The translations under genes and the position numbers were made by a program. The notes under the pieces are model-generated. The model had not been told where the DNA came from. It did not search any database and saw only the letters and a list, made by a program, of their open reading frames with translations. A stretch of 64,000 bases of DNA from Rhytidiadelphus loreus (Eukaryota; Streptophyta; Bryopsida; Hypnales; Hylocomiaceae), in the NCBI GenBank assembly GCA_947034895.1, contig OX344765.1, forward strand, positions 1,679,001-1,743,000. The letters are read 5' to 3'. How positions within the stretch are numbered: the first letter of the stretch is position 1; each line of letters starts with the position of its first letter. Shown here piece after piece: positions 23,120 through 35,036 of this stretch.

Positions 23120-23660
23120 AAAGGTGAATACTATTCATCTTCTCTTCCATTGGATTGTTGAAAGTTTAGGGAAAACTCGAATGTTTGGAGGCATTGTGTT
23201 GTGAGTTTGAAGAAATTTGAAATGAAATTTGAAAGAGGAGTTGTTTACTATGGTGTGTAGGTTCTAAATTGATCTCACTTGCTTGATTTGGAGTTGTGAA
23301 TCAAAAATTGTACTAGTTTGAGTGGAAGGAGGTTTGTTGCCTTTGAAATTAGAAGGCAGAGACTTTGACCGGCCATGAAAGACGGATAGGTTCTTGATTT
23401 GCAATGAAATTTGGAGGGAGTGTAGAAAATTGTGTTAGATTTTCATAAAGATATCATTCATTCTATTTGGAGTTTGTATGAGTGAGTTGTGAGTGTGGAA
23501 ATGAAGGATGATCTGCTGCCCTTTTTTTTTCAAGGCCGAAACTTTAGACGACCATAGAAGTTGGATAGAGTTTTAGAATTGCTTGAAATTTGGAAGAAAA
23601 GTAGAATTTTGTGTTAGCTTTCCAAAAAGCTAACATTCATTTGAAGCTGTATAGCAATGG
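23120..23660 (+). repeat. Diverged tandem repeats, about 170-180 bp units (block 1)
   Basis: Recurring phrases mark about three diverged units: GTGTTAG-TTTCCA-AAA-GATATCATTC, TTTGGAGTTTGTATGAG-GAG, CTGCC-TTT, and GACCGGCCAT-GAA-GTTGGATAG. The same phrases in the same order make the block at 26440-26890, and both blocks are followed by a related GAGCCA-TTCTGGTCGCAGCCA-GAATCC segment (24010 and 27095). Such units occur in the untranslated regions of some plant retroelements. I call the repeat, not the element type. Confidence 0.5.
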
Positions 23661-24369
23661 TGATACTAACCCAAAGTTTAGCTTGAGAATTGGAGGTTGA
23701 AGTTGGAAATTGGAGGAAGTATCAAAGACGTGTGTGTGTGGCTTGTGACTTTGCAAATTTTATTGTTGCGGGCAAGTTTGTTGGTCACCATGGGTTTAAA
23801 ATTTAGGATCCAATCCCTCGGATGGTTCAACTTGTGGTCTGGCCGTCCCGTTTTACACGTTCGAAGACCGTGGTTTCTTATCACCCTACCTTAACTCTTG
23901 GCCTATTTAGAAACACTACAAGATAGGACAACGAGTAGCAGTTTGAAGATTTGAAGATTCTACAAGTAACAAATTCATTTGTTTATATCATTTTACGACT
24001 TCTTTCACTCCCGAGCCATTTCTGGTCGCAGCCAGAATCCTCGTGATTCTCCGAGGCAAACGCTTTCAACACGACAATGTCGATAGAGATACTAGCGCAC
24101 ATTTTGAGAAATGAGATTGCTTCATAGTTTAGTTTGACGATGCTGAGCAGTTAAGGTCAATATCCGCTTACTATAACTACACTAACCACTTCTAAGCAAT
24201 CCAACCATTTTGGGCAACAAACATTCTCGGAGCCCGGATGGTGTGGATGACAATGAGAAGTCCAAAGAACCCAAAGGAGGTAGTTGCTATGGGGACTGTC
24301 CAAATCGCAAAGAGGACTAGAGAAACCATTTGAGAGACAACAAAATTCTGGGTGTATAAATCAGGTTGT

Positions 24370-24640
24370 TGTTAGTATTTCTAACTCCACCCTTGAGTCA
24401 AAAAGTTACACACGGGCTCTAGCAACTGTTTTGTTGGAGATTTATTCCTAGTTGGGTGATTACTAATTAAGTATTTGCCTTCCAAGCAATGGACACTTTG
24501 TTTATGATGATTGTAATTTAGTTAAATACGTCAAAACACACTAAACGTTAAAGTTTTGAGACCTTTGATGGGTCAATAAAAGCCAGTAAACTTAATCTAA
24601 ACTAAAAATCTATCTAAACTAATTTGTAGAATGCACTTTG
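24370..24640 (-). mobile_element. LTR-family 3'-end fragment F (reverse)
   Basis: Reverse-complemented, this contains CCATTGCTTGGAAGGCA (plus strand 24476-24492). It is followed by a CAAGGGTGGAGTTAGAAATAC end like the GGGTGGATAAATAAG terminus of the long LTR family. Only the terminal few hundred bases are recognisable, so it is a remnant. Confidence 0.4.
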
Positions 24641-24868
24641 TCCTTTCGAAAATGGTAAAGCAAGCTGAATTCTGATATTCCTACTAAAAGATATCTAAGG
24701 ACAAAATTCGTTTCATAGGAGAGTATTAATTACAACTGTCGCTCCATAGAAGAGTATTATAGATAAAATTTTCAAATCGCTTAGAGTAGAATCCAGTAAA
24801 GCAATAAGAATCTGTGCCACAATGGAATTTTAAAGCTAGTAAAGGAGGTCAATTTTAAGGCTAGTAAA

Positions 24869-25434
24869 GGAGGTGCATCTATTATAGCTTGCCGCGGCAC
24901 TAGACGCCACATTGTAGCTTTGGAGAAGTAGGAGAACATTTTTGATGTTGTTTTACTGCCCATGATGAGGACTATTCCGGCTGTGGTGACAGCAGAAGTC
25001 ATGCAACCACCAAAGCCATTGGTGGCCTCTCAAAATCCGGACACCATGATCGTAGTGCCTCAGAAGTTTGTTCGGAAAGATGAACCTAGTAAGTTTCAAT
25101 AATTTGAATAGTTTTTGTGCATACTTCATTTTATGTCCTATGAGTCTAACATTATTTCATTTGTGTTTGTAGCCGTCAAGGATTGATGCATGCACACACA
25201 TTGAAGAAGAATCAAACTCCTCTCTTGAGTCTAAAGAAGTCTTTCAATCTTCCCGTGTATGCTAAGCACATGGCATCAGTATTTGTGGAGCTTGGTAGTT
25301 CTATACAAAAACCCCGTAAATAAACATATGCTTTGAATGTGTTAGAGTTTCTAGATGTTAGTGCATTCAAGGATAGAGAGACTTCAAATTTTTCTACTAG
25401 TGAGGGCTCTTTGACCGAGTCTACCGCAACTTAG
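24869..25434 (+). pseudogene. Amino-methyltransferase-like C-terminal remnant
   Basis: The plus strand encodes GASIIACRGTRRHIVALEK, a stop, then ENIFDVVLLPM, matching the motif I end of the pseudogene at 37079-38764 (GASITACCGTGRHIVALEK). A candidate intron (GTAAGT near 25090 to TTTGTAG near 25172) follows. The C-terminus resumes with NLPVYAKHMAS and NVLEFLDVSAF and stops at TAG 25432, paralleling the same tail in the other copy. Internal stops show it is dead. The catalytic half is absent. Its 5' edge lies in a 24-bp duplicated CTAGTAAAGGAGGT word. Confidence 0.6.
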
Positions 25435-26439
25435 ACTCATGAGATTGACATATCTCTTAAGTCAAAACTATTTTGAGTTGATTTTCATTATAATTGGATT
25501 TGTGTTTTTATGGCTATTTTTGGGCGTCCATATTTTTTCTTTACACTTATGCATTGTATTACTTCTATGGAATTTGAATACAAAAAGTTGTTGCAATGAA
25601 GATTTCTAAAAAATGGATGTAAATGACTTAAATTTTGGAAAAAATTCTTTACATTCCTATAAAATCAAATTTACCATCACCCGTAGTCATAAGTAAAATC
25701 TCCCATGGTCATAGGTTCATAATCCATTTTTTACAAAAAAAAAATTTCGCTCACAGGCTCACATGCTTGCACATTGTCGCATCATATATGTGTACACTAT
25801 ATGAAATCTATAATTGTATGTCAAAGCGGAGGATTTTTTTTCATTGGAGTTTTAAGAGACATTTGGAGTGATGATCCTCTTGAATTCTAATTCTTTTTAC
25901 CTCTAATAAACAACAACTTAATCCTAGATCTTATATTCTTTTACTTAGAGATGTTTTGAAGCTTTATTTTGTTTGGTTAGAATTATTAAAAACGAAAGGT
26001 GAAGCTTGTTTTACCTTTTATTTGATTTTAAATGGATTAGAAGTTCACATAGGAGATAATGATAGAGTTATGGAGATAAAGGGATGGCCAATGGATGAAA
26101 GATAGTCCATGTGGCATTTTAGAGGCCAAAATCCATTTGCTCAGGTGGATGGCATGGAGGTTGAGGTGGCAGATGAGGTGGAGGCTCTTCTTCTTCCACT
26201 TCCAAGTTAGTTTAGGAGAGCCGTGTGTTCAGAGGAGGATAACACTTTGTACATGGGGAGTTTGGCTATGAAAATTTGGGAGGATGTTCATCTTGTTTTG
26301 GTGATTCCGAAAACCTGTCACTCTCTCAAATTGGAGTTTTTGTGTGAAAGTTATGCTTGATGGAGTGAGAGAGGGAAATTTGTCATGAAGTTTGAGGGCA
26401 GAATTTTTGAGAGCTCATATCTATTTGATTAGGAGATTG
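25435..26439. other. No gene supported
   Basis: AT-rich DNA. A 26040-26210 stretch (GGAGGTTGAGGTGGCAGATG) has coding-like composition, but stops interrupt every frame. It looks like the leader of a degraded retroelement preceding the repeat block at 26440. Confidence 0.3.
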
Positions 26440-26890
26440 TTGATTTTTAGATTTGGCATGATTGTTTATTGAGTTGTTATCTTTCCAAAAAGTTATCATT
26501 CTCTTGGTTTGGAATTAGGATGCAAAGGTTATGGTCTTGAAGGTGAAGTAGTAATGAGCTGCCTTTTGAATTAGAGAAAGTGAACTTGGACCGGCTATAA
26601 AAGTTGGAAAGTATCTTAGTTTTGAGTGAAACTTTGAGGAGTTGTACATATTTGTGTTATCTTTTCAATGAGATATTATATAATCAGTTTGGAGTTAGTA
26701 TGTGAGAGTTATAGCCTTGGAAGTGAAGTAGTAACGAGCTGCTTTTGAGTTGAAGAGAGTAAACTTTGACTGGCTATAAAAGTTGAACAGTATGAGCTTT
26801 TGAAATGAAATTTAGAGTTGTTGTAGTTTTTTGTGTTAGCTTTCTAGAGAGATATCATACTCTCAATTTGAACTTTTGAAGAGGATTTGG
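26440..26890 (+). repeat. Diverged tandem repeats, about 170-180 bp units (block 2)
   Basis: About three units are marked by GTTATCTTTCCAAAAAGTTAT, then TTTGGAATTAGGATG-AAAGG, GTGAAGTAGTAA-GAGCTGC and GACCGGCTATAAAAGTTGG. Order and wording match block 1 at 23120-23660, although the copies have diverged substantially. The shared downstream segment near 27095 suggests that both blocks come from two copies of the same element. Confidence 0.5.
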
Positions 26891-28814
26891 CACTCATATT
26901 AGTGTCGGGTACACTTTTGGAGGACTTTCTTCGGTTTATGCACAATTCACATCACTTTTGTATAAACATGTGATACTTTATTTGATCTTTATGGTTCATA
27001 ATGGGGGGTATATGAGCATGATTATGAGGCAAATTATGGGGTTTATCTGAGCATTTTTATGGGTATTTTTTATTTTGAGATCCTTTGTATCTTGAGCCAA
27101 TTCTAGTTGCAGCCAAGAATCCCACGTTTTCCCAAGGTAAGGCCTCTCTACCCGACAACGCTAGAAACCATGCACGTTGAATGCTAATATCTTTCAATCT
27201 ATATGGTCAAACATCACATATTTTTTTATTGCTTGAGCTAAAATTACTATGAATTTTGGGAGGCAAAAAATGCACCAAACCCATAGCCAATATCTAGACT
27301 CTTCTAATTCCAATCATTCAAGAACTACTTTCCCGTTCATTGCTTCCTACTTTCTTGCTCAATTACATGTCATGAACTTATTGGTCCAAACCTTGAAAAA
27401 GGAGAAAAACACACATCCCTAGGAGAAAATGGAAATCTCTCCAACCTTCGTTGGAAATATGGCACTCTATTCATTGTTGATGGAGTGCCAATTTGTAATG
27501 GGTGCCTTCACTATATTTAGTGTAGCTGATGTGGTTGTCAATGTCATAGTGTTTGTCCAAAGGACAAGCCAATAAGAAGAAAGACAGATGTTTCAATTTC
27601 ACGTCATTTGTGAATTCAAAGTACTAAGCTTAGCCTTCTATTGCCATGTCACTATGGAATATGCCATAATTTAAACAATATTAGACAATGTTGGGCAATG
27701 CAAATTCTTGTGATTGAATTCTTGACGTGTTCACACATTTGAATTATTTATAAATAAGACCACCTCACGGAAGGCTATCTAATGTGCACTATTATAGGGT
27801 GAGAACTTCTCCAGCAGTTCCCACAAAAAATTAAGGATGGATGAAACATGGAATCTGTCTACAAGTTGTTTACGTAAGGTAGAACAGTCCATTCAGTGGT
27901 CAAAATTAGGAGTTTGCCCTCTCATGCCATTGCTGAAATTTAAAAAAAAATCCACATAAAGACAAGTGTGCAAAACAAAGGCAACAACAATTGAAATTAT
28001 ATATTGTTTTGACAAAGTATAAATTTGTTATGAATTTCAAAGTGTGCTGCCCAAAAGAGTTTTTAGAATACCCCCAAACCAACAAAAAACCGTATCCATG
28101 ATGCTCATCTTATTCACCTAAAGCAATTATAATATTTTCTAACATGGTCACAACTTGAAGGCCTAATAATAAACCCACTTCTTGCTATGAATTTTCACTC
28201 AGAAGCTAAAAGTTCCTATTGTTGTCACTAATCATTCCACTACCATCACCTAAGACATTGATTGTGGCCCAAGTCTCATTTATTGAACCTTCCTTGAAAT
28301 CGAGTCATTCCTTAGGTATTTGTGATGGGTCTTTAGACCATAATGGTTTATTCTACCTTACATCTTCTACATTCTAGACATCAAAGCCTTTAGGGGCTAC
28401 CCCCTCAAAGATGGGCTAGCAACTATAGAAATCATTCATCCTTTTGAGTATTGTGTTAATCATTTGCCTTAAAAAAAAACCAAGAGCACTCATTGGAGGT
28501 CAAACTACTCTACAAGACCTCTTGTTTTTATACAAATTTCCAAGGATAAACATCTTTTTTTTTTGTCCTACATGATAGAATGATTCTTTGTCATCTCTAG
28601 ACACTTAGTGTCCACAATGTCCTCCTAGGACTAAGGATTGACTAATTTTCTCTTCTATAAGATTTTTGCTTTTGCTAATAAGAATACAATGGACTCCAAT
28701 TGAAGAGACTATTGATTATGCTACATTAGATTTATAAGGAATGCTTAAAGTTTGGACAATTAGACTTGTTGATCTTATCCCATAGTTCCCTTTCATTGTT
28801 CATGCCCAAATTAA
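26891..28814. other. No gene supported; scattered degraded coding-like DNA
   Basis: No frame longer than about 60 codons. A Cys-containing stretch near 27470-27590 and Leu/Ile-rich stretches near 28200-28700 look like decayed retroelement coding sequence. I could not assign them to a gag or pol domain. Confidence 0.3.
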
Positions 28815-29213
28815 TACTCCCTCAATCCCACTAAAGACCTCCAAATCAATTTAGGGTTTGTACCACTAAAAAAGTTTCATTTATTGATTTTGATTGTTGA
28901 TCGTTGAACAAGCAATGTGAAATAGAGGGTGGAGTGCATACACACATGATTTGAATTCTACATCACTTGCTCAATGATCAAAATCAATACATGAAGCGGT
29001 TTAGTGGTACAAACCCTAAATCCATATCATAGAGTTTACCTTCGAAAGGAGGCACCAAGGATAGCACCAGCTACCTAAACCTATATGGCTTAGATACTAG
29101 TAGAACTATTCCCAACAAACTCTTCATTCATGTTGGTCATATGACCAGAGTTACTATTTTTCTTCTACAAACCCTAAACCCATTTGAAGTTTTTTAGTGG
29201 GACGGAGGGAGTA
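28815..29213. mobile_element. Stowaway-like MITE, 395 bp, with TA target sites
   Basis: The ends are inverted: CTCCCTCAATCCCACTAAAG at 28817 and, reverse-complemented from 29211, CTCCCTCCGTCCCACTAAAA. Both are preceded by TA (28815-28816 and 29212-29213). CTCCCTCCGTCCC is the familiar terminus of plant Tc1/mariner MITEs. A second long palindrome lies inside (about 28853-29023): AGGGTTTGTACCACTAAA faces TTTAGTGGTACAAACCCT, with TGATTTTGAT and ATCAAAATCA between. One hairpin element may have inserted in another. There is no coding content. Confidence 0.8.
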
Positions 29214-29859
29214 CAATCTTTTGGAAACTCGGATGCTTACAATTGGTTGAAAAGAAAAATACCCAGATATGGATGCATGGAAGAAACATTGACAAGGATT
29301 CAAACACGGTCGGTCGTATAGGCTAGCGTCTTTTCGCTGACTGCTTCGGTGCTTAGGGCCTCCTCACATGTATCGGTCATCGGGGAACTTTCACAACGGG
29401 TGCTACAGTGAAAAATAGACATTGCACTTTCATGTGGACCCGGTGGGTGGGGATGGAGACAATAAAAAGTTTCCACATATTAGATTCCCTCGTCTCCACC
29501 AAGTCTCCACCAATGAGGTTGTCCACCGGTATTGGTGAAACTTCACCTCCTCCTTTCCCGCTTGCCTACCCCGGCAAGACCATCGGTGGAGCCACTTTTG
29601 TCTTCTTGCTTGAATTAGAGGAAAGTTTGCCCACCGGGTTAGCATGTGAGTGGCCCCTTATTGCTGTTTGTTTCTGAAAAACTCCAAAAACTTTAAAAAC
29701 TTAGAAAATGAAAAAATCTCCGCCGAGGACTCATTCCTCTGGTTCTGTGCATGTACTCTTTCCCCTCTTCAATGGAAATTGTCCATGTGTTTCAAGACTT
29801 AAAAAGAAGAAGAAAGGATTCAAATGTTATGAAAAAGCTTCTCTTAAAGGCGGATTTGC
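29214..29859. other. No gene supported
   Basis: Ordinary-composition DNA with overlapping short frames on both strands (29408-29677 + and 29430-29645 -). None shows a domain, splice context or conserved motif. It may belong to the 5' flank of the lactone oxidase gene. Confidence 0.3.
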
Positions 29860-30245
29860 CCAGCTGTAAATTCGTTGAGGCTCCTGGCCATGCAAGGGTG
29901 GGCTCAACAAGGAATTCAAAACTTGGAGAAGCTTCACTGGGATTTGCCAAGTTGTAAATATCGTTGACAACGCATGGCATGGGTGAGTGGGACCGACAAA
30001 CAACAGAATGATTAAAACGTGGACTGAAAAGCTCCCCGAGGATTTGCCCAAATGCCCAGATGTAATCTCGTTGAGACTCCTGGCCATGCTCCCGGGTCAT
30101 CCTCGATCTACTTATAATCCATTCCAGCAAAACAATCTCCCACGAGTTTTGACAGAATTGAGTACTTTCCGCATACAGTGCCACTGATCATGCTCACATC
30201 CATTCCAGCAAAAACAGTCTTCCACGAGTTTAGACAGAATAATCG
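29860..30245 (+). repeat. Degenerate direct repeats upstream of the oxidase gene
   Basis: A phrase GATTTGCCC-(A/C)-GTAA-TCGTTGAG-CTCCTGGCCATG occurs three times (about 29860, 29941 and 30041). A second phrase, TCCATTCCAGCAAAA-CA-TC-CCACGAGTTT-GACAGAAT, occurs at 30117 and 30200. These are diverged local duplications lying 450-850 bp upstream of the gene's start codon. The frames across them are by-products. Confidence 0.6.
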
Positions 30246-30603
30246 AGTTTTTTCCTAGTACGGCCGTTCCATTGGTGAACTGAATTGCGTCATGCTCTTA
30301 CAAGAAAAATTGTAACCGGATTTTTTCCCAATTCCACCGGCTAACAATACACTAACCGCCGGAATGCTCGGAATAGCTATATTGCCACCTCAATCCGCAC
30401 CAGGCAGATTGGACACGGATAATGAGCCATGTCACAAGTGATGAATAAAACGGCAGGTTCAACAGTCAGAAAGCAGCCTTGAAGTTGCTGAATACTTGCA
30501 TCCCCTGACGAGGATTGAGTTGAAGAAAGCTAAAATCGCAGCAAGACACACTTGGATGATCTGAAACAAGGCTAGGAGGGACCATATTAGTGATCGATCA
30601 GTT

Positions 30604-30611
30604 TATAAATA
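30604..30611 (+). promoter_or_regulatory. TATA box of the lactone oxidase gene
   Basis: TATAAATA lies 89 bp upstream of the chosen ATG, a normal distance for a plant core promoter with a short leader. A short out-of-frame ATG (30627, closing within 15 codons) lies in the inferred leader and could act as a small upstream ORF. Confidence 0.5.
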
Positions 30612-30699
30612 TTGCCGAGGGATTCATGTCCAACTCCATCTTTCAAGTGGCTGCATTTGCGCAGTGAGATTCAGGTTTTGCAGACTTGGAGATCGATCG

Positions 30700-33600
30700 A
30701 TGAATCCCAGCAGCTTAATTCCAATGGTGCGCCAGCCGAAGGTCAGCCATGGCCTGTCGATTTGTGGAGCTTTCTGGATAATGCTCATGGTTGTGTCGTG
30801 GAACGGTTCTTCTGCAGAGCTTCCAGCTCCGGTGGAGCGATGTCCTGGTGGCGGCACTTGCCTTCTTTCAAACGCCTACAATGCCTGGTCCGATCTATCT
30901 ATTTGCAAGGTACGTAAGTTGTGACTAGACGAGTTCAGTGACGTTGGGTTCTGTCATGCGCAACTGCGCTATGGCCTCTTTGATATGACTTCCTGTACAA
31001 TAAATTTATAGGAAATGCTATACTGGTGCCGCAGGCTGCACTGGGTGCTTTACCACGCGCTCCAAATGCCAAACGTTACACTTCTTCTTGGGTTCTTTAT
31101 ACAGAAGTTTCCAGCTGTCGTGAACGTATGTAGCACGTTGCAAGGAGATCCGTTTGCTGGAGTTTCAGTGGCCCGGCCTTTTCAAATTTGCTAAGGAGGA
31201 GAGAATGATTCGGTGAAGTGAGTGCACAGCTTGAATCTCACAAGCTGGATCGATGCACAATGATATGTGAGTCGAATTGCAGATCCCATTGGAAAAGAAC
31301 TCGGAAATTTTAGGCAACGCATCTCATTCCAACCACGCCCTTGATCTCTTCTCACTAGAGTTGTCAGGAATACTAAAAACCGTCTAAGTATATAAATTTA
31401 CTCCCAACCATGATGACCTTTCTGACGTTTTCATCGCCGATGAATCTCCTGTCAACCAGGCCGCTTCCGTGGTCTACCCCACAACGGAGGAAGAGATCCT
31501 GCAAGCCGTGGCGAGTGCCGTGAAGAAGAACCAGAAGATCAAAGTGTCGACGACGTACGGGCACGCCGTTCCCAAGATCCCTTGCCCAGGCTCCACGACT
31601 GGCTTGATCATCAGCGTCAAGAAGTACACCGCCATCGTGGAGATCGACACGAAGAAGCGCACCGCGACTGTGCAGGGCGGGATTTTGCTCCGGAATTTGG
31701 TTGATGCTGTCGCCGCTGCTGGCCTGGCGCTTCCGGTGTCGCCCCTGTGGGACGGGCTAACATTGGGTGGAATTATCAGCACTAGCGCTCACGGCAGCTC
31801 CCTGTCTGGCAAGGGGGGTGCTGTGCATGAGTATGTCATTGGGATGCGCATCGTCACGCCTGCGCCTGCGTATGAAGGGTATGCCAAGGTACGCCAACCA
31901 ATACCTGTCCTCGTGTGTGGCCTGAACCTTTGTGAATATAAACTCGATGTCAACAATTTTTGGCTTGTGGAATATCTCCAATTTAACAAAATTGACATTC
32001 AATGATTGCAAAGAGAAAACTGTAAATACTATACACCCTCCCTACAGAAATTGCCCCCCGTGAGGTTACGAGATGCACAAGATGGACATGTATAGATATA
32101 GTTCAGTACAGTCGTGCAAAATGCAAAACTATATTGAAGGCTGCGACTGCAATAGTTTTCGCAACGGTTTTGCAATGACCGCCAAATTTCTATTACCAAT
32201 TAATTACATAATGATTTAGTACACCACTGCGCAACGTATTTGCAACTCTTAACAATTTAGTAACAGTATAATTAGGAATGCATGTGCATTCGTTACATGC
32301 ACACGATGAAGACTTTAATTTGCAATAAGTTGGCAGGACCTTTGCAATGGTTTTGGAAATAGAATTTTCAAATCTTGGGTTTTGGAAGACGTACGTTTCC
32401 GATACTAGCAGATGAGTTACAACCGCTACTTCCTGTTGTACTTCGCAATTTTAACTGAAAATTACACGAATTGAATGGGACTTGTCGTAGGTGCGGGTTC
32501 TGGGGAGCAAGGACGAAGACCTGGAAGCCGCCAAAGTCTCCCTGGGAGTTCTGGGCGTGATTTCTACTGTAACGTTGCAGTTGCAACCTGCTTTCAAGCG
32601 CAGCGTGACGCTGAACCTGACCGCGGAAGACCCGGGGATGGCAGACGAGATCCTTCGGGTGGCCAGGAAGGAGGAGTTCGGGGAAGCCACCTGGTACCCA
32701 GGCTTGGGACAAGTGGTGTACCGCTACGATCACCGCGTATCGGAGAACGCCGTTGGTAATGGTGTGAATCGGTACTTCGCGTTTCAGCCCACACCGCTGG
32801 CGACTCTGGAGCAAGCCAGATCTCTTGGTACGTACCCCTCGCATCCCTTTCATCATGGACGTACTAGCTAAACTAGAGATTCTTCCAGTTACGCAGCAAT
32901 TCCTGGTTCTTATTAGAGCTTTGTGCAGATGAATTTCACAATTTTCTTTTGCAGAATCGTGCCAATTCTACAAATATTGACGATAAGAGTAATGTTGACA
33001 TATACACCGTGCATTGACAGATACAGCATGTTGATCATTGATATACAGTTGAACGTCAACAGATAATAACGTTGACAGATACACCATAACTGGCGGTATT
33101 CCATGCATGATTTTGATGTTTACATTAGCTGTGTCGATAGTCAGACATGCAAATCAAACATGCACTTTTGAATTTCATCTGCAACAACATTGTAAACTGC
33201 TACTTAAAGCCAGGATAGATTTTTACACCCGCATCCCCTCTCCTCTCCCTACTTCATGGCGCACCACGCCATTTTCATGGAATTTCGCCAATTTCACGAA
33301 ATTGACGTTACTGTGAAAGTGCGAATAAATGAAAGAGTGTATTAGAACATCAACATATTAACAATTTGGTTCGTGTTGCTGCAGTGGACACCGTGGAAGC
33401 AACAGGTGACCGACAGCTGAAATGCACGGCGGCGGCGACATCACGGACCCAACAGCAAGCCATCGGCAGTGGCTACGAGAACGACGGCGTGAACTTCACG
33501 GGCTTCCCCGTCGTGGGTCCCCAGAACCTGATCATGACGGCTGGGGGCTGCCAGCGAATTGACCTCCCCCAACATTACTGCAATTGGGACACCAGGATCA

Positions 33601-35036
33601 AAGGCCTCGTGTACTTTGACACAGGCCTGGGGCTTCCACTTAGGCACTTGAAAGCCTTCATCGCCGATGTGAAGCTACTCCGTGCCGCGGCACCAGGAGG
33701 AGCTCTTTGTGAATTGGATTTCTACACTGGGATCTATTTTCGATTTGCTAAGAAGACGAGCGCCTATCTAGGTACGGTGTTGACCATTACCTATCACCAT
33801 ATACAATGCTTTCGAATACTGTTTTTTCATATAAGGTAACTACCCATTTAAATTTCAATACAGTACGTCCTCGCTCAGTCGTCCATGTACGTAATCGAAT
33901 CATGACACCCTTCCAGGAAGTTCTGACCATGAAGCATGCTTTCGATTTTTATTTTTTTCATGTAAGTTACCCATTTGAATTCCAATTCCTCCTATATGCA
34001 GTCGTCCAGCTATGTGCGTAATCTTGACAGTCTTCGAGATCTAAATCTTACCGCGCCTAGCAAGGATTCTCCACATCGAAGTGTAGCTAAATTTCAATGT
34101 AACAGAGACTGAGGAAATTAATGTACTATAATAATCATACATTGTCTTTGGGATTGGTTCATTAGCTAATTCGCGTGCATACAAATTTGGTGTTTGTGGG
34201 TGGAAAAGGTTGAGTTGAAATGCTCTTCATGTATAGATTCAACGATTTCGCTAAATCGTAGATGTTTCAAAGACGTTCGTACTTGCCTACTTGGGCACTT
34301 TTCGGCGTGAGTAGCCTGAATCGTGAATCAACACCTGTCCCACCTGTCCTAGTATTCAGAGCTTCGTCTAGATGAACGAATGTTATAACATTTTTGGTGC
34401 CCAGAACCACGCTTATTTACTGTCGTGAAACTGACGATTAGATTGGAAATTTCAGCAAGTCTAGATTTGGAACCCAAGGCTGGTACCACACTACTACTAA
34501 AAACTCGAAATTCAGTAAAATAAAGTAATCCCTAAAGTCTGCGACCAAAAGATGTAACTCTAACCGAAGCTAAGCCCATTATGACTCCCAAGTGCGCAGG
34601 CGTGGCCCAGAAGGAAGACGTGGCGATGATGGACCTCACCTGGTCCCGCGGCGACAACTCTTCCCTCCCTCGCCTCGACGTCGACATCTTCCAGGAGCTC
34701 GAGCAGATCGCCGTGTTCAAGTACGGCGCTCGCCCTCACTGGGGCAAGAACCGGAACTACGTGTTCGAGGGCGTCCGCTCTCGGTACTCCAACCTCGGGA
34801 ATTTCCTGAAAACAAAAGCCAACTTCGACCCGAGAGGATTCTTCTCCAGCGACTGGTCGGACGCTTTGCTCGGCCTTCACAACAAGATTGCTTCCGAGTA
34901 CGGCCCGCACTGCTCCTTTGACGGACTGTGTCGGTGCGAGACGGATGAGCACTGTGCGCCGCAGCTGAACTCGTTCTGTCGACCGGGCTTGGTGTACACT
35001 GCGGCTCGGGTTTGTCGCACGGAAGTGCCGCGGTGA
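30700..35036 (+). CDS. GULLO: L-gulono-1,4-lactone oxidase-like protein (5 exons)
   Basis: Predicted exons are 30700-30909, 31460-31888, 32491-32827, 33385-33771 and 34600-35036. All introns are GT-AG and phases join to 599 codons ending in TGA. The family is FAD-linked and oxidises aldonolactones (in plants L-gulono-1,4-lactone to ascorbate). Residues 1-39 are a likely signal peptide (FWIMLMVVSW core), so the secretory pathway is expected. The FAD-binding domain follows (VVYPTTEEEI, YGHAV with His105 at the flavin-attachment position of animal GULO, GLTLGGIISTSAHGSS). The C-terminal oxidase domain ends with HWGK at 501-504 and a Cys-rich tail (CRCETDEHC) typical of plant GULLOs. The ATG at 30700 is chosen because the upstream in-frame start is GTG. 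GC-rich exons contrast with AT-rich introns. Substrate is inferred from family only. Confidence 0.93.
31969..31996 (+). repeat. GGTCAATTTCGTTAAAATGG-family motif in intron 2
   Basis: GGAATATCTCCAATTTAACA followed by AAATTGAC resembles the inverted ends of the MITE at 16052-16303. It lies 80 bp into intron 2 of the lactone oxidase gene. The partner end is not obvious within the intron, so it may be a one-ended remnant. Confidence 0.35.
32990..33306 (+). repeat. Minisatellite and MITE-like remnant in intron 3
   Basis: Between about 32993 and 33090 the phrase GTTGACAGATACACC or its variants repeats several times in both orientations. Immediately after, GGCGGTATTCC (33092) faces CGCCATTTTCATGGAATTTC plus ACGAAATTGAC (ending 33306). 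This would be an inverted pair about 210 bp apart related to the ends of the 16-kb MITE. The whole lies in intron 3 of the oxidase gene and should be removed by splicing. Confidence 0.4.

Noticed and set aside
27400..28750. Possible Copia-type gag/pol remnant
   Set aside because: Only vague similarity to pre-integrase wording; stops and shifts everywhere and no definite motif such as a zinc knuckle or YVDD.
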